Source: a bacterium (GTDB lineage Bacteria; Bacteroidota; Bacteroidia; Chitinophagales; Saprospiraceae). Taken from it: DNA of 44,201 nucleotides. Below the pieces are notes generated by a model. The model was not told the DNA's origin and made no database searches. It worked only from the letters and a program-made list of their open reading frames with translations. The stretch spans positions 1 to 44,201 of the forward strand of contig JANSXW010000044.1 of NCBI GenBank assembly GCA_024742755.1, in the 5' to 3' direction. A program made the translations under genes and the position numbers. Shown here piece by piece: positions 33,333-41,732 of this stretch. Position 1 is the stretch's first letter. The number at the start of each line of letters is the position of its first letter.

Positions 33333-36221
33333 ATGAAACAAGAGTTACCCTTCCTTAAAATTTTTTGGTTAATTGGAATTTTTTGTTGCGGGCTTCCTTT
33401 TCTTCAGGCCCAGTCCGGTGTAATAACCGGCACAGTATTGGATGCCCAGGAAGGGACTGGCCTGCCAGGTGCCAACGTGTATATTGAGGGTTCAGGAACA
33501 GGTACCGTGACGGATATTGACGGAAAATTCCTTCTCAATAATATCCCTGCCGGCTCCCGGGTACTGATCGTATCCTTTATCAGCTACAGCACTGTACAGC
33601 GGGATGTTGTGGTCATAGCGGGAGAGGTTTCGGATGTGCTGATCGAGATGAAGCCGGAAGCCTTCCTGGGTGAAGAAATTGTAGTGACCGCTCAGGCACG
33701 CGGTCAGGTAAAAGCCATTAATCAGCAGTTGTCTTCTGAATCCATCGCGAATATAGTCTCCGCAGACCGTATTCAGGAGCTGCCTGATGTCAACGCGGCG
33801 GAAGCCATTGCCCGTCTGCCGGGCATCGGTATCAACCGCAGCGGTGGGGAAGGGCAGAAAATTGTCATCAGAGGCATGGAGCCAAAATTTGCAGCCATCA
33901 CTGTAAATGGCGTGAGCCTGCCCTCCAATTCCGGAACAGACCGTTCTGTAGACCTTTCCCTGATTTCTCCGGAGTTACTTGATGGCATTGAGGTATTCAA
34001 GTCGCCACTACCCGACATGGACGCAGAAGCCATTGGAGGCACTGTAAATCTGAAGTTGCGTAAAGCACCGAAGGAGTTCCGGATGTTGGCGAAAATGCTC
34101 GGCGGCTACAACGAGCTCAATAATGATCCCCGAGATTACAAGGGGGTATTGCAGATGAGCCGTCGGGTATTCAACAATAAGCTGGGCTTTGTGGTACAGG
34201 GCGGCATTGAGCGCTTCAACCGGGGCGGCGATATTCTGACCAATACCTGGTCACGCGGGCAAACCGATGATTCTACAGGCATTACAGAAATACTGGGCAA
34301 TACCCTGCGGCTTGAAAACCGGCAGGAAATCCGCCGACGTTATAACGCCAGCCTGAGCCTGGACTATGATTTGGGGAAAAGCACGTTCTCCTTTTTTGGA
34401 TTGTATAGCCGAACGGAGCGAGACCGGTTTTACATGCAGGAGCGTTACGTACCCGCAGAACCCGCTATAGAGTACTGGGGGCGAAGCATCGAAAACGGAC
34501 TGGATTTATATTCGCTGCAGCTGAATGGCGAGCATAGCCTCGGGCCGGTCATACTGGACTGGACGGTTTCCAATTCTGAAACCCAGGGCGAGACGCCCCT
34601 TGACTTCAGCATGCGTTTTGTAAACTACAGCCAGGTGTTCGATAGCGGGCTCGATGCTACCGGTCCGCCGCCTACCTATCTGGGGAGTGCCCAGCATGAT
34701 CTTTCCCGAACACTCCTTCGGAGCAATGCCCAGGAAGCCAGTAGCACCTTTGAGGGTACCCGTACAGCAGTGGTCAACCTCAAGCTGCCCTTCAAACTGG
34801 GCGAGCGTCTTGATGGCTATATAAAGTTCGGAGGTAAGTATAAGGCCATCAGCCGGGAGCGGCAGGTTGATCGCCAGGCAGAGGATTTCTATTACCTGGG
34901 GGCACAGTCTGCCAAGCAGGCAGTGGAGGCTTACGATGGCAATCTGACTTTTTTGCCAGATAACCAGAACCTGATAAGTATCCTGAGCTTTACGGAAGTG
35001 ACTAATGATATCAATTTCGAAAATGCAGATGGCAGGGACATAGGCTTAAACGCCAGCCTTAGCCCGGAGCTGATGCGTGACTGGTATGACAGTCAGGAGC
35101 CTCTGCTGAACAACGACCGGACTGTACTCGTAGACAACTACGGCGTGGACGAGACCGTAACGGCGGGGTATATGATGCTGAAGCTGAATATTGGTAAGCT
35201 TTCAGTGATTCCGGGTTTTCGTTACGAGCGTTCAGATAATGAATACCGGGGCGGAATCTCTTCTATTAATGGCTGGTATGGTGTCAATGGGTTTTTTCGG
35301 GATACTACCACATTCCAGCAGTACGATGAATTCCTGCCGCACCTGCACCTGAAGTATCAGGCTGCCAAGTGGTTTGATATCCGGGCTTCCGTGGCGCAGA
35401 CCCTTGCACGGCCCGATTTTATATACCTTACTCCAAGGGTTCAAATTGATGACAACAGCACCATTATCACAGCTGGGAACCCGGAGTTGGAGTATGCCAA
35501 AGCAACCAACTATGACTTATTTTTTAGCGCATATAAAGGCGGGCTTGGTTTGCTGACATTCGGTGTGTTTTACAAAAATGTAGACAATATATTTTTTCCA
35601 TGGCGCACCAATTTGTTCGATCAGGAAACGGCGGATGCTTTCGGATATCCGGACTACAAGGGGTACGAGTTCCGTTCCTTTATCAATTCTGAATTGTCGA
35701 CGGTTTATGGTTATGAGATTGATCTACAGAGTTACCTGGGGTTCCTGCCCGAGCCATTTAACGGCATTGTAATCAATGCCAACTATTCCCGGTTGTACTC
35801 GCAAACCGAGGTGTTCTTCCTGACCTCCGAGACCCGTTTGGTGATTCCTGTGCCGCCGGTTTTTGAAACCACCTTCACCAACTCCTCCCGGGAAGTCAAT
35901 ATGCCCAGCCAGGCTCCGCATATTCTGCGGTTATCGGTAGGCTACGATTATAAAAAATTCTCAGCACGGGTATCTGGTGCTTATCAGGGTACAAAGGCGA
36001 GCGGCTATTCCATCAATAAAGACTTTGACACATTTACGCTTGGCTTTTGGCGTTGGGACGCTTCGGTCAAGCAGCGGTTTGGCAACGGATGGAGTGCTTT
36101 CCTAAACCTCAATAATTTCACAGACCAGCAAGATATCACTTTTACCCGGTCTGAGGCCTTTCGTAATACGGTGGAGACCTACGGGTTTACCGCTACGCTG
36201 GGCTTGCAGTTCCGTATTTGA
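33333..36221 (+). CDS. TonB-dependent receptor (glycan uptake), no SusD partner
   Basis: 962 aa from the ATG at 33333, which begins the signal peptide (MKQELPFLKIFWLIGIFCCG, cleavage near LQAQ); an upstream TTG adds eight residues. A carboxypeptidase-like beta domain (about 30-110, ITGTVLDAQEGTGLPGANVY) precedes the plug (about 125-235, VVTAQARGQVKAI, LPDVNAAEAIARLPGIGINR, VIRGMEP) and a C-terminal beta-barrel ending in LGLQFRI. The plug resembles the TIGR01782-type receptors found in proteobacterial carbohydrate loci more than SusC. No SusD-like gene follows. It imports glycan fragments across the outer membrane with TonB energy and is probably controlled by the hybrid regulator just upstream. 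Confidence 0.92.
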   Translation: MKQELPFLKIFWLIGIFCCGLPFLQAQSGVITGTVLDAQEGTGLPGANVYIEGSGTGTVTDIDGKFLLNNIPAGSRVLIVSFISYSTVQRDVVVIAGEVSDVLIEMKPEAFLGEEIVVTAQARGQVKAINQQLSSESIANIVSADRIQELPDVNAAEAIARLPGIGINRSGGEGQKIVIRGMEPKFAAITVNGVSLPSNSGTDRSVDLSLISPELLDGIEVFKSPLPDMDAEAIGGTVNLKLRKAPKEFRMLAKMLGGYNELNNDPRDYKGVLQMSRRVFNNKLGFVVQGGIERFNRGGDILTNTWSRGQTDDSTGITEILGNTLRLENRQEIRRRYNASLSLDYDLGKSTFSFFGLYSRTERDRFYMQERYVPAEPAIEYWGRSIENGLDLYSLQLNGEHSLGPVILDWTVSNSETQGETPLDFSMRFVNYSQVFDSGLDATGPPPTYLGSAQHDLSRTLLRSNAQEASSTFEGTRTAVVNLKLPFKLGERLDGYIKFGGKYKAISRERQVDRQAEDFYYLGAQSAKQAVEAYDGNLTFLPDNQNLISILSFTEVTNDINFENADGRDIGLNASLSPELMRDWYDSQEPLLNNDRTVLVDNYGVDETVTAGYMMLKLNIGKLSVIPGFRYERSDNEYRGGISSINGWYGVNGFFRDTTTFQQYDEFLPHLHLKYQAAKWFDIRASVAQTLARPDFIYLTPRVQIDDNSTIITAGNPELEYAKATNYDLFFSAYKGGLGLLTFGVFYKNVDNIFFPWRTNLFDQETADAFGYPDYKGYEFRSFINSELSTVYGYEIDLQSYLGFLPEPFNGIVINANYSRLYSQTEVFFLTSETRLVIPVPPVFETTFTNSSREVNMPSQAPHILRLSVGYDYKKFSARVSGAYQGTKASGYSINKDFDTFTLGFWRWDASVKQRFGNGWSAFLNLNNFTDQQDITFTRSEAFRNTVETYGFTATLGLQFRI

Positions 36222-36305
36222 TTTTTTAAGCCGGGCAGGGCAGAAAACCTCCCCTGTCTTTCTGAATAAACCAATTTTCAATCCAGTACAAAATTCATTA
36301 GCATC

Positions 36306-37892
36306 ATGCAAAAATTCTACGTATTCAGTCTGTTTTTCCTAAGCGTTGGCTTCCTGTGCAATGCGCAGCGCTTCGTCCTGATTGAAGCCAGTGCTGATAT
36401 TGCAAACCCCACCAATATTTTCCCGATAATTATGGGGGATACCACCGCAAACGGTGACCGGGTAGATAACAATACCGTTTATCAATTGGAAAACGGTCAG
36501 GTGTATGTATCCTCCGGACGCCTGGTGAATAAGCCGGAATGGCCCCTGCAAATACAGGCTGTTGATTTACAGGATACCGAAAACAAAGCAATTATCACCC
36601 GTGTGCCGAATGCAAGCGGTGATTTCCAGGATATTATGCGGGCAGAAGGGGATGTCACGTTCCAAAACCTGTGGATCATAGCCGGAGAGGCCGCCCCGCT
36701 GGGGCAGCACGATTGGGGCCGGGTGAGAATCCTTGGCGAAGGCAGCCGTGTGGTGGTCCGGGATTGTATCATTGAAAAAGACCGGGGCGGATTTCTCCAG
36801 ATGCGTGCCAATAATGTGAAGTGCTACATCGAAAACTCCGTATTGCGCAATGGCGGCAACCGCCGGATGTTGCAGGGCAATGGCCGGGGCATTGATGCGC
36901 GCGAATTCTATTTCGATACCCTCGTGATACGCAACACCATCGTTCACAACATTCAGGACCGATTTTTCCGCTCACAGGGTGGTTCCCAACCTCATAACTA
37001 CATTGAGATTGATCACTGTACCTCCTTCAATACGATTGGACGGCACGGGCACATTCAGTTGGGGCGCGTATTAAAAGCAAAAATCACCAACAATCTGTTC
37101 ATGAACCCCATTATGCTGGGCTCAAGCCCTATTTATACCGATGAGCAGACTCAACCCGATGGCGACCTGCATAAAGTTATTACGATTGATACTTTGTACG
37201 AAGGGACTGACCTGGAGATTAAAGCGAATAATATCTTCTGGACAGAAGACGTGACGGACTATTGGGCCAGCAACGACTCCGTTTCAGCACCCGGTGTCTT
37301 GTCTCAGTTGATTGAAGCGCATTTGGGCAGTGAGGTTGAGCAGGCGTTTTTCCAGGAGCAGCTTGAACTGAATAACGTACCTGAGCGAATCCTGCAGTAC
37401 GTCATTGATCTGTACAACGATCCAAGTTCAATGGATATGTACGACTTTATTGTAGAGGATGTAGCTGTAGAGGGCACTCCATTTGATTCGGGCAACCTCT
37501 TTGACTTTTCTGAATTTGACCCCTGCTACAGTCCGAATACAACATCCGCTACTGCCGGTACTGATGGGGGCGCGATTGGTGCCGTTGAGCAATGCGAAGA
37601 GCTGATCAACAGTACGGCCGAAGTGCTCAACCCTGGCCTTCAGCTCACCGTACAGCCTAATCCAACTTCAGGCAGAGCAGTCTTTCGGTACACGCTTGAA
37701 CAAAGCGGGCAGGTGGCGCTTTCACTGCACAGCTTGAGTGGGCAAAAAGTGGCCACCGTATTCAGTGGATTCCAGCTTTCCGGAGACCAGTATCTCGATT
37801 GGGCACCTGTTCAGTCCATGGCTGCCGGGTTGTACATCGCACGTCTGCAAACGGAAGAAGGCATTACCGCCCTCAAGGTATTGGTGAAGTAG
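36306..37892 (+). CDS. Secreted right-handed beta-helix protein with T9SS tail (possible polysaccharide lyase)
   Basis: 528 aa. A signal peptide (MQKFYVFSLFFLSVGFLCNA) leads to a parallel beta-helix of about 380 residues, seen as repeated hydrophobic turns with Asn and Gly (VVVRDCIIEK, KCYIENSVLRNGGN, TLVIRNTIVHNI, KAKITNNLFMNP). The final 80 residues are a T9SS type A sorting domain (LTVQPNPTSGRAVFRYTLEQ, AAGLYIARLQ, ALKVLVK), so the protein is exported to the cell surface. Charged residues line the helix, and GH88 downstream usually acts on lyase products, so a uronate lyase is a fair guess, but no known lyase family motif is recognised. It lies 84 bases after the receptor and heads the enzyme run. 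Confidence 0.8.
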   Translation: MQKFYVFSLFFLSVGFLCNAQRFVLIEASADIANPTNIFPIIMGDTTANGDRVDNNTVYQLENGQVYVSSGRLVNKPEWPLQIQAVDLQDTENKAIITRVPNASGDFQDIMRAEGDVTFQNLWIIAGEAAPLGQHDWGRVRILGEGSRVVVRDCIIEKDRGGFLQMRANNVKCYIENSVLRNGGNRRMLQGNGRGIDAREFYFDTLVIRNTIVHNIQDRFFRSQGGSQPHNYIEIDHCTSFNTIGRHGHIQLGRVLKAKITNNLFMNPIMLGSSPIYTDEQTQPDGDLHKVITIDTLYEGTDLEIKANNIFWTEDVTDYWASNDSVSAPGVLSQLIEAHLGSEVEQAFFQEQLELNNVPERILQYVIDLYNDPSSMDMYDFIVEDVAVEGTPFDSGNLFDFSEFDPCYSPNTTSATAGTDGGAIGAVEQCEELINSTAEVLNPGLQLTVQPNPTSGRAVFRYTLEQSGQVALSLHSLSGQKVATVFSGFQLSGDQYLDWAPVQSMAAGLYIARLQTEEGITALKVLVK

Positions 37893-37914
37893 AAGTTAGC
37901 AAGTGGGCTGTAAC

Positions 37915-37936
37915 CCGGACTTGGATATTTGTCCGG
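37915..37936 (+). repeat. Stem-loop between beta-helix and GH88 genes
   Basis: CCGGAC (37915-37920) pairs with GTCCGG (37931-37936) around a 10-base A/T-rich loop, starting 22 bases after the beta-helix stop. A short hairpin of unknown role. Confidence 0.35.
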
Positions 37937-37974
37937 ACATCCTTCTGTAATATCATTGTATAGTATGGCAATTT

Positions 37975-38004
37975 CCTGCTCCACCGTCTTAGCGGTGGGG
38001 CAGG
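37975..38004 (+). terminator. Strong hairpin upstream of GH88 gene
   Basis: CCTGCTCCACCG (37975-37986) pairs with CGGTGGGGCAGG (37993-38004) over a 6-base loop with a single G-T wobble. No T tract follows, so an attenuator, RNA end-protector or REP-like element fits better than a classical terminator. It splits the enzyme run and may lower expression of the downstream genes. Confidence 0.45.
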
Positions 38005-38085
38005 AGTGCCAATCCCGTGGCAGGAAAGACCGTTTTCACTGTTGATTCAGTCGTGCAGCTTTCTGGCCGTTTTAACAAAAGTCGG

Positions 38086-39291
38086 ATGAAGATCTTTAAA
38101 ATATGGTTGGCAATTAGTCTGCTGAGCGCATTGTACGCCTGTTCAGCTACTGCTCCGGTAGATAACCGGCAGGAGATGGCCAGGTATCGCAACACCCTGG
38201 ATGCGCTGACCGAAAAGGCGATTGGTTACCTGGAAGTCATACCGGTTGACTCCGCCTCCATACCGAGAGCCCTTAACCCGGATGGGACGTTACACAAAAC
38301 AACTTCAAGAGACTGGACCAGTGGTTTTTATGCAGGAGAGCTGTGGATGCTTTACCGCTACAGTGGAGAAGCCCGGTTCAAGGAAGCTGCAAAAGCCTGG
38401 ACGGCATTCAATGCAAAGGAACAATGGGATACGCATACCCACGATCTGGGTTTTAAAATCTACTGCAGCTTCGGGCACGGATACAAAGAGACTGCCGATG
38501 AAGTATACAAAGAGGTGATCGTTAATGCCTCCCGGACCCTGGTGAAGCGGTTCAACCCCACAGTAGGCTGTATCCGGTCCTGGGATTTCAATGCAGATAC
38601 TTGGGATTTTCCGGTAATTATCGACAATTTGATGAACCTGGAAATGCTATTCGAAGCGAGTAAGTTAACCGGAGACTCCTCATTTTACCATATTGCGGAG
38701 AGCCATGCTCAGACCACGCTGGATCACCATATCCGGGGCGACCACAGTTCTTATCATGTTATCGATTTTGATCCAGGGACAGGGCAGCAACGCCTGAAGG
38801 ATACGCATCAGGGCGCAGCACCGGAATCGAGCTGGGCAAGAGGGCAAGCCTGGAATCTTTATGGTTTTGCAATGGCTTACCGCGAAACAGGAGCACCTCA
38901 GTTTTTGGATCAGGCCCGTGGCACGGCAGCCTTTATTTATGAGCACCCCAATATGCCGGAAGATAAGGTGCCCTTTTGGGATTTTGATGCCCCGCACATC
39001 CCCAATGAACCCAAAGATGTGTCGGCGGCTGCTATCAATGCCTGTGGGTTGCTCCTTTTAGCAGAACAAGACCCGGAGTATGCTGAGCAATACCTGAATT
39101 GGGCAGATCTGACCTTACAGGCACTGTCGGACGAACGCTACCAGTCAAATACTCCGCCATTCCTGCTGAAGCACAGCGTTGGGAGCATACCCGGGAGCTT
39201 TGAAGTGGATGTGCCGATAATTTATGCGGATTATTACTACGTGGAGGCATTGCTGCGTCGGCTTGCTTTCGCAGAAAAAGCAAATAAATGA
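38086..39291 (+). CDS. GH88 unsaturated glucuronyl hydrolase, lipoprotein
   Basis: 401 aa from the ATG at 38086, chosen because it gives a lipoprotein signal with Cys19 (SLLSALYACSA); an in-frame upstream ATG would add 23 residues and mask it. The (alpha/alpha)6 barrel matches family GH88: RDWTSGFYAGELWMLYRYSG, HDLGFKIYCSFGHGY with Asp120, FPVIIDNLMNLEML with Asp180 (the two catalytic acids), SSWARGQAWNLYGF and VSAAAINACGLLLL. It removes the unsaturated uronate left by polysaccharide lyases. The stop overlaps the GH2 start (ATGA at 39288), so the two are translated together. Substrate could be a glycosaminoglycan, ulvan or another uronate glycan. Confidence 0.93.
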   Translation: MKIFKIWLAISLLSALYACSATAPVDNRQEMARYRNTLDALTEKAIGYLEVIPVDSASIPRALNPDGTLHKTTSRDWTSGFYAGELWMLYRYSGEARFKEAAKAWTAFNAKEQWDTHTHDLGFKIYCSFGHGYKETADEVYKEVIVNASRTLVKRFNPTVGCIRSWDFNADTWDFPVIIDNLMNLEMLFEASKLTGDSSFYHIAESHAQTTLDHHIRGDHSSYHVIDFDPGTGQQRLKDTHQGAAPESSWARGQAWNLYGFAMAYRETGAPQFLDQARGTAAFIYEHPNMPEDKVPFWDFDAPHIPNEPKDVSAAAINACGLLLLAEQDPEYAEQYLNWADLTLQALSDERYQSNTPPFLLKHSVGSIPGSFEVDVPIIYADYYYVEALLRRLAFAEKANK

Positions 39292-41732
39292 AATGTATTG
39301 GTCTTTTTACAGGGCTGCTGCTTCTGTCCAGCCTAGTGCTGGCGCAGAGGCAGTTGCGCCCCTTTAATGATGACTGGACCTATTTGGAAAACGGAGCCGC
39401 AGCCCGACCTGAACAACTTCCAGCCACAGGTTGGCAGCCGGTGGCCCTTCCTCATACCTGGAACCAATGGGATGCTACTGACCTGCTTCCGGGGTATCGC
39501 AGGAATGCAAGCTGGTACAAGCGGGCTCTGGTATTGGATAAACAACCGGAAGACCAAATCCTGCTCAGGTTTGAAGCGGCGAACACCAAAGCCCGGATAT
39601 TTGTCAATCAGCAACTGGCAGGTGAGCATGTAGGAGGGTATCTGGGGTTCGATGTGGACATTACGCCCTGGCTGGCTGCCGGAGAAAACACCATCGCTGT
39701 TCGGGTTGACAATAGCTACGATCCCAATCTAATCCCCTCACAAAAAGCCGATTTCTTCATTTATGGCGGGCTTACCCGCGATGTCTGGCTGGTACAACGC
39801 CCAAAAGTCCATTTGCATCAGCTCCTGGTTCAAACGCCGAAGGTAAACAACCAATCCGCTCAGACAGTAGCTGAGGTAAAGTTGAAGGTGCCCACTGCGG
39901 CAAAAGCAAAAGGCCAGTTACAGTGCTGGCTGGAAGATGCTAACGGAGAACGGGTTGCAGAACGTGCCCTGCCCGTGGATCAGGATGGATCTTCAGCAAC
40001 ATACCAACTCAGCCTGAGTCCCCTGAAATCCCCTCAGCTTTGGTCGCCGGAAGAGCCCTATCTGTACCACCTGAAAGTGGCATTTATCCCCGATAGTGGT
40101 CAGGCAGATACGCTGGCAGCTAAGGTTGGGTATCGTTGGTACCACTTCGAGCCTCACGGAGCGTTTTACCTCAATGGGAAACGTTTGCTGTTGCGGGGTA
40201 CCCACCGGCACGAAGAGCATGCAGGCCATGGTGCTGCTATGCCAAATGCCCTGCACAGAAAAGATATGGAGGACATTAAGGAAATGGGCGCAAATTTTGT
40301 TCGTCTTGGCCATTATCCACAGGACCCGGAAGTCTATAAAGCTTGTGATGAACTAGGTTTGATTGTGTGGGATGAACTCCCCTGGTGCCGCGGTGGCATC
40401 GGGCCTGAAACCTGGCAGGCAAACACTCGTCGGTTGTTGCGGCAGCAGATTCTTCAAAACTATAATCATCCCAGTATTTTTTTCTGGTCGCTGGGCAATG
40501 AAATTTATTGGTTGCCTGATTTTCAAGGCGGTGGTGATACGACTCGGCTGAATGATTTTCTTTCCATACTCCATAATCTGGCTCATGAGTTGGATCCTGG
40601 CCGGCTGACAGCCATACGCAAGTATTATGCTGGTGCGGGTTTAGTAGATGTTTTTTCTCCTTCTATTTGGTCGGGATGGTATGCCGGTGTTTACACCAAT
40701 TATGAGGCTTCCCTTAACAAGGAGCGAGAGCGATACCCACGATTTTTGCACATGGAGTACGGCGGGTCAAGCCATGTAGGCCGGCATACGGAAACACCAG
40801 TAACGGGGAATGGGGTGCTAAGTGCGGATGCCTGGGAGGAAACACCCAATCAGGTCAACATAAAAAACATTGCAAAACAAGGCGACTGGACCGAAAGCTA
40901 CATTGTTGATCTTTTCGACTGGCACCTCAGCGTGAGCGAATCAACCGATTGGTTTGCAGGAAATGCGCAGTGGGCGTTTAAAGATTTTGGGACACCACTG
41001 CGCCCCGAAAATGCCATTCCCTATGTCAATCAAAAAGGGCTGACAGACCGGGCTGGAAATCCTAAAGATGCGTACTATGTTTTCAAAAGCTATTGGGCTA
41101 AAGCCCCTTTCGCTTACATAGAATCCCACAGTTGGACCGATCGCGTAGGGCCTGAAGGGCAACCCCGGGAGATTTGCGTATTTAGCAACGCAGACACTGT
41201 AGAGCTATATCTAAACGGAGCTTCGCTCGGCAAAAGAGTGCGGCAGATCGGTAATTTTCCTGCCAATAATCTACGCTGGCCCGTGCTTTTCGAGTCAGGA
41301 ACGAATACTTTAATGGCGATTGCTTCTGCGAAAGGGCAGGTCGTCGCTCGTGATTCCATGTCAGTCAATTATCGCTATGAACAACCCGGGGCACCGGCAA
41401 AAGTAGCATTGGCTGCTAAGCCGTTGCCCAACGGGAACTGGCTCGTGGAAGCTTGTATAGCCGATGAGAACGGGCGGCGCGTACTGGACTATGAGAAGCG
41501 AATGTATTTTTCTTCAGATGGCCCTTCCAGGCTTTTGGTGAATTATGGCAGCCCAACTCGTAGCCAGGTATTGGAAATGGCAAATGGCCGGGCAGCTATT
41601 GAACTGGAGCCTTTTCCTGGGCGAACCGTAGTGGAGGTCCGCAATCAGGATTTTAAAGGGGCTTATCTGGTGTTGAAATTTGCAGAGGAAGCAGGATCAG
41701 AAAAACTCAAAATGCTGTCGGATGAAGAATAG
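39288..41732 (+). CDS. Secreted GH2-family glycosidase (beta-galactosidase/glucuronidase type)
   Basis: 814 aa with a signal peptide (MKCIGLFTGLLLLSSLVLAQ). The sugar-binding jelly roll (about 20-180), immunoglobulin-like domain and TIM barrel (from about 290) are in the usual order. Active-site residues are Glu405 in WSLGNEIYWLPDF (acid/base) and Glu490 in HMEYGGSSHVGRH (nucleophile). LRGTHRHEEHAGHGAAM starts the barrel. A C-terminal beta domain fills about 640-800. The exact sugar (galactose, glucuronate or other) cannot be read from sequence. It is coupled to GH88 by a 4-base overlap and overlaps the next gene by 11 bases. Confidence 0.93.
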   Translation: MKCIGLFTGLLLLSSLVLAQRQLRPFNDDWTYLENGAAARPEQLPATGWQPVALPHTWNQWDATDLLPGYRRNASWYKRALVLDKQPEDQILLRFEAANTKARIFVNQQLAGEHVGGYLGFDVDITPWLAAGENTIAVRVDNSYDPNLIPSQKADFFIYGGLTRDVWLVQRPKVHLHQLLVQTPKVNNQSAQTVAEVKLKVPTAAKAKGQLQCWLEDANGERVAERALPVDQDGSSATYQLSLSPLKSPQLWSPEEPYLYHLKVAFIPDSGQADTLAAKVGYRWYHFEPHGAFYLNGKRLLLRGTHRHEEHAGHGAAMPNALHRKDMEDIKEMGANFVRLGHYPQDPEVYKACDELGLIVWDELPWCRGGIGPETWQANTRRLLRQQILQNYNHPSIFFWSLGNEIYWLPDFQGGGDTTRLNDFLSILHNLAHELDPGRLTAIRKYYAGAGLVDVFSPSIWSGWYAGVYTNYEASLNKERERYPRFLHMEYGGSSHVGRHTETPVTGNGVLSADAWEETPNQVNIKNIAKQGDWTESYIVDLFDWHLSVSESTDWFAGNAQWAFKDFGTPLRPENAIPYVNQKGLTDRAGNPKDAYYVFKSYWAKAPFAYIESHSWTDRVGPEGQPREICVFSNADTVELYLNGASLGKRVRQIGNFPANNLRWPVLFESGTNTLMAIASAKGQVVARDSMSVNYRYEQPGAPAKVALAAKPLPNGNWLVEACIADENGRRVLDYEKRMYFSSDGPSRLLVNYGSPTRSQVLEMANGRAAIELEPFPGRTVVEVRNQDFKGAYLVLKFAEEAGSEKLKMLSDEE

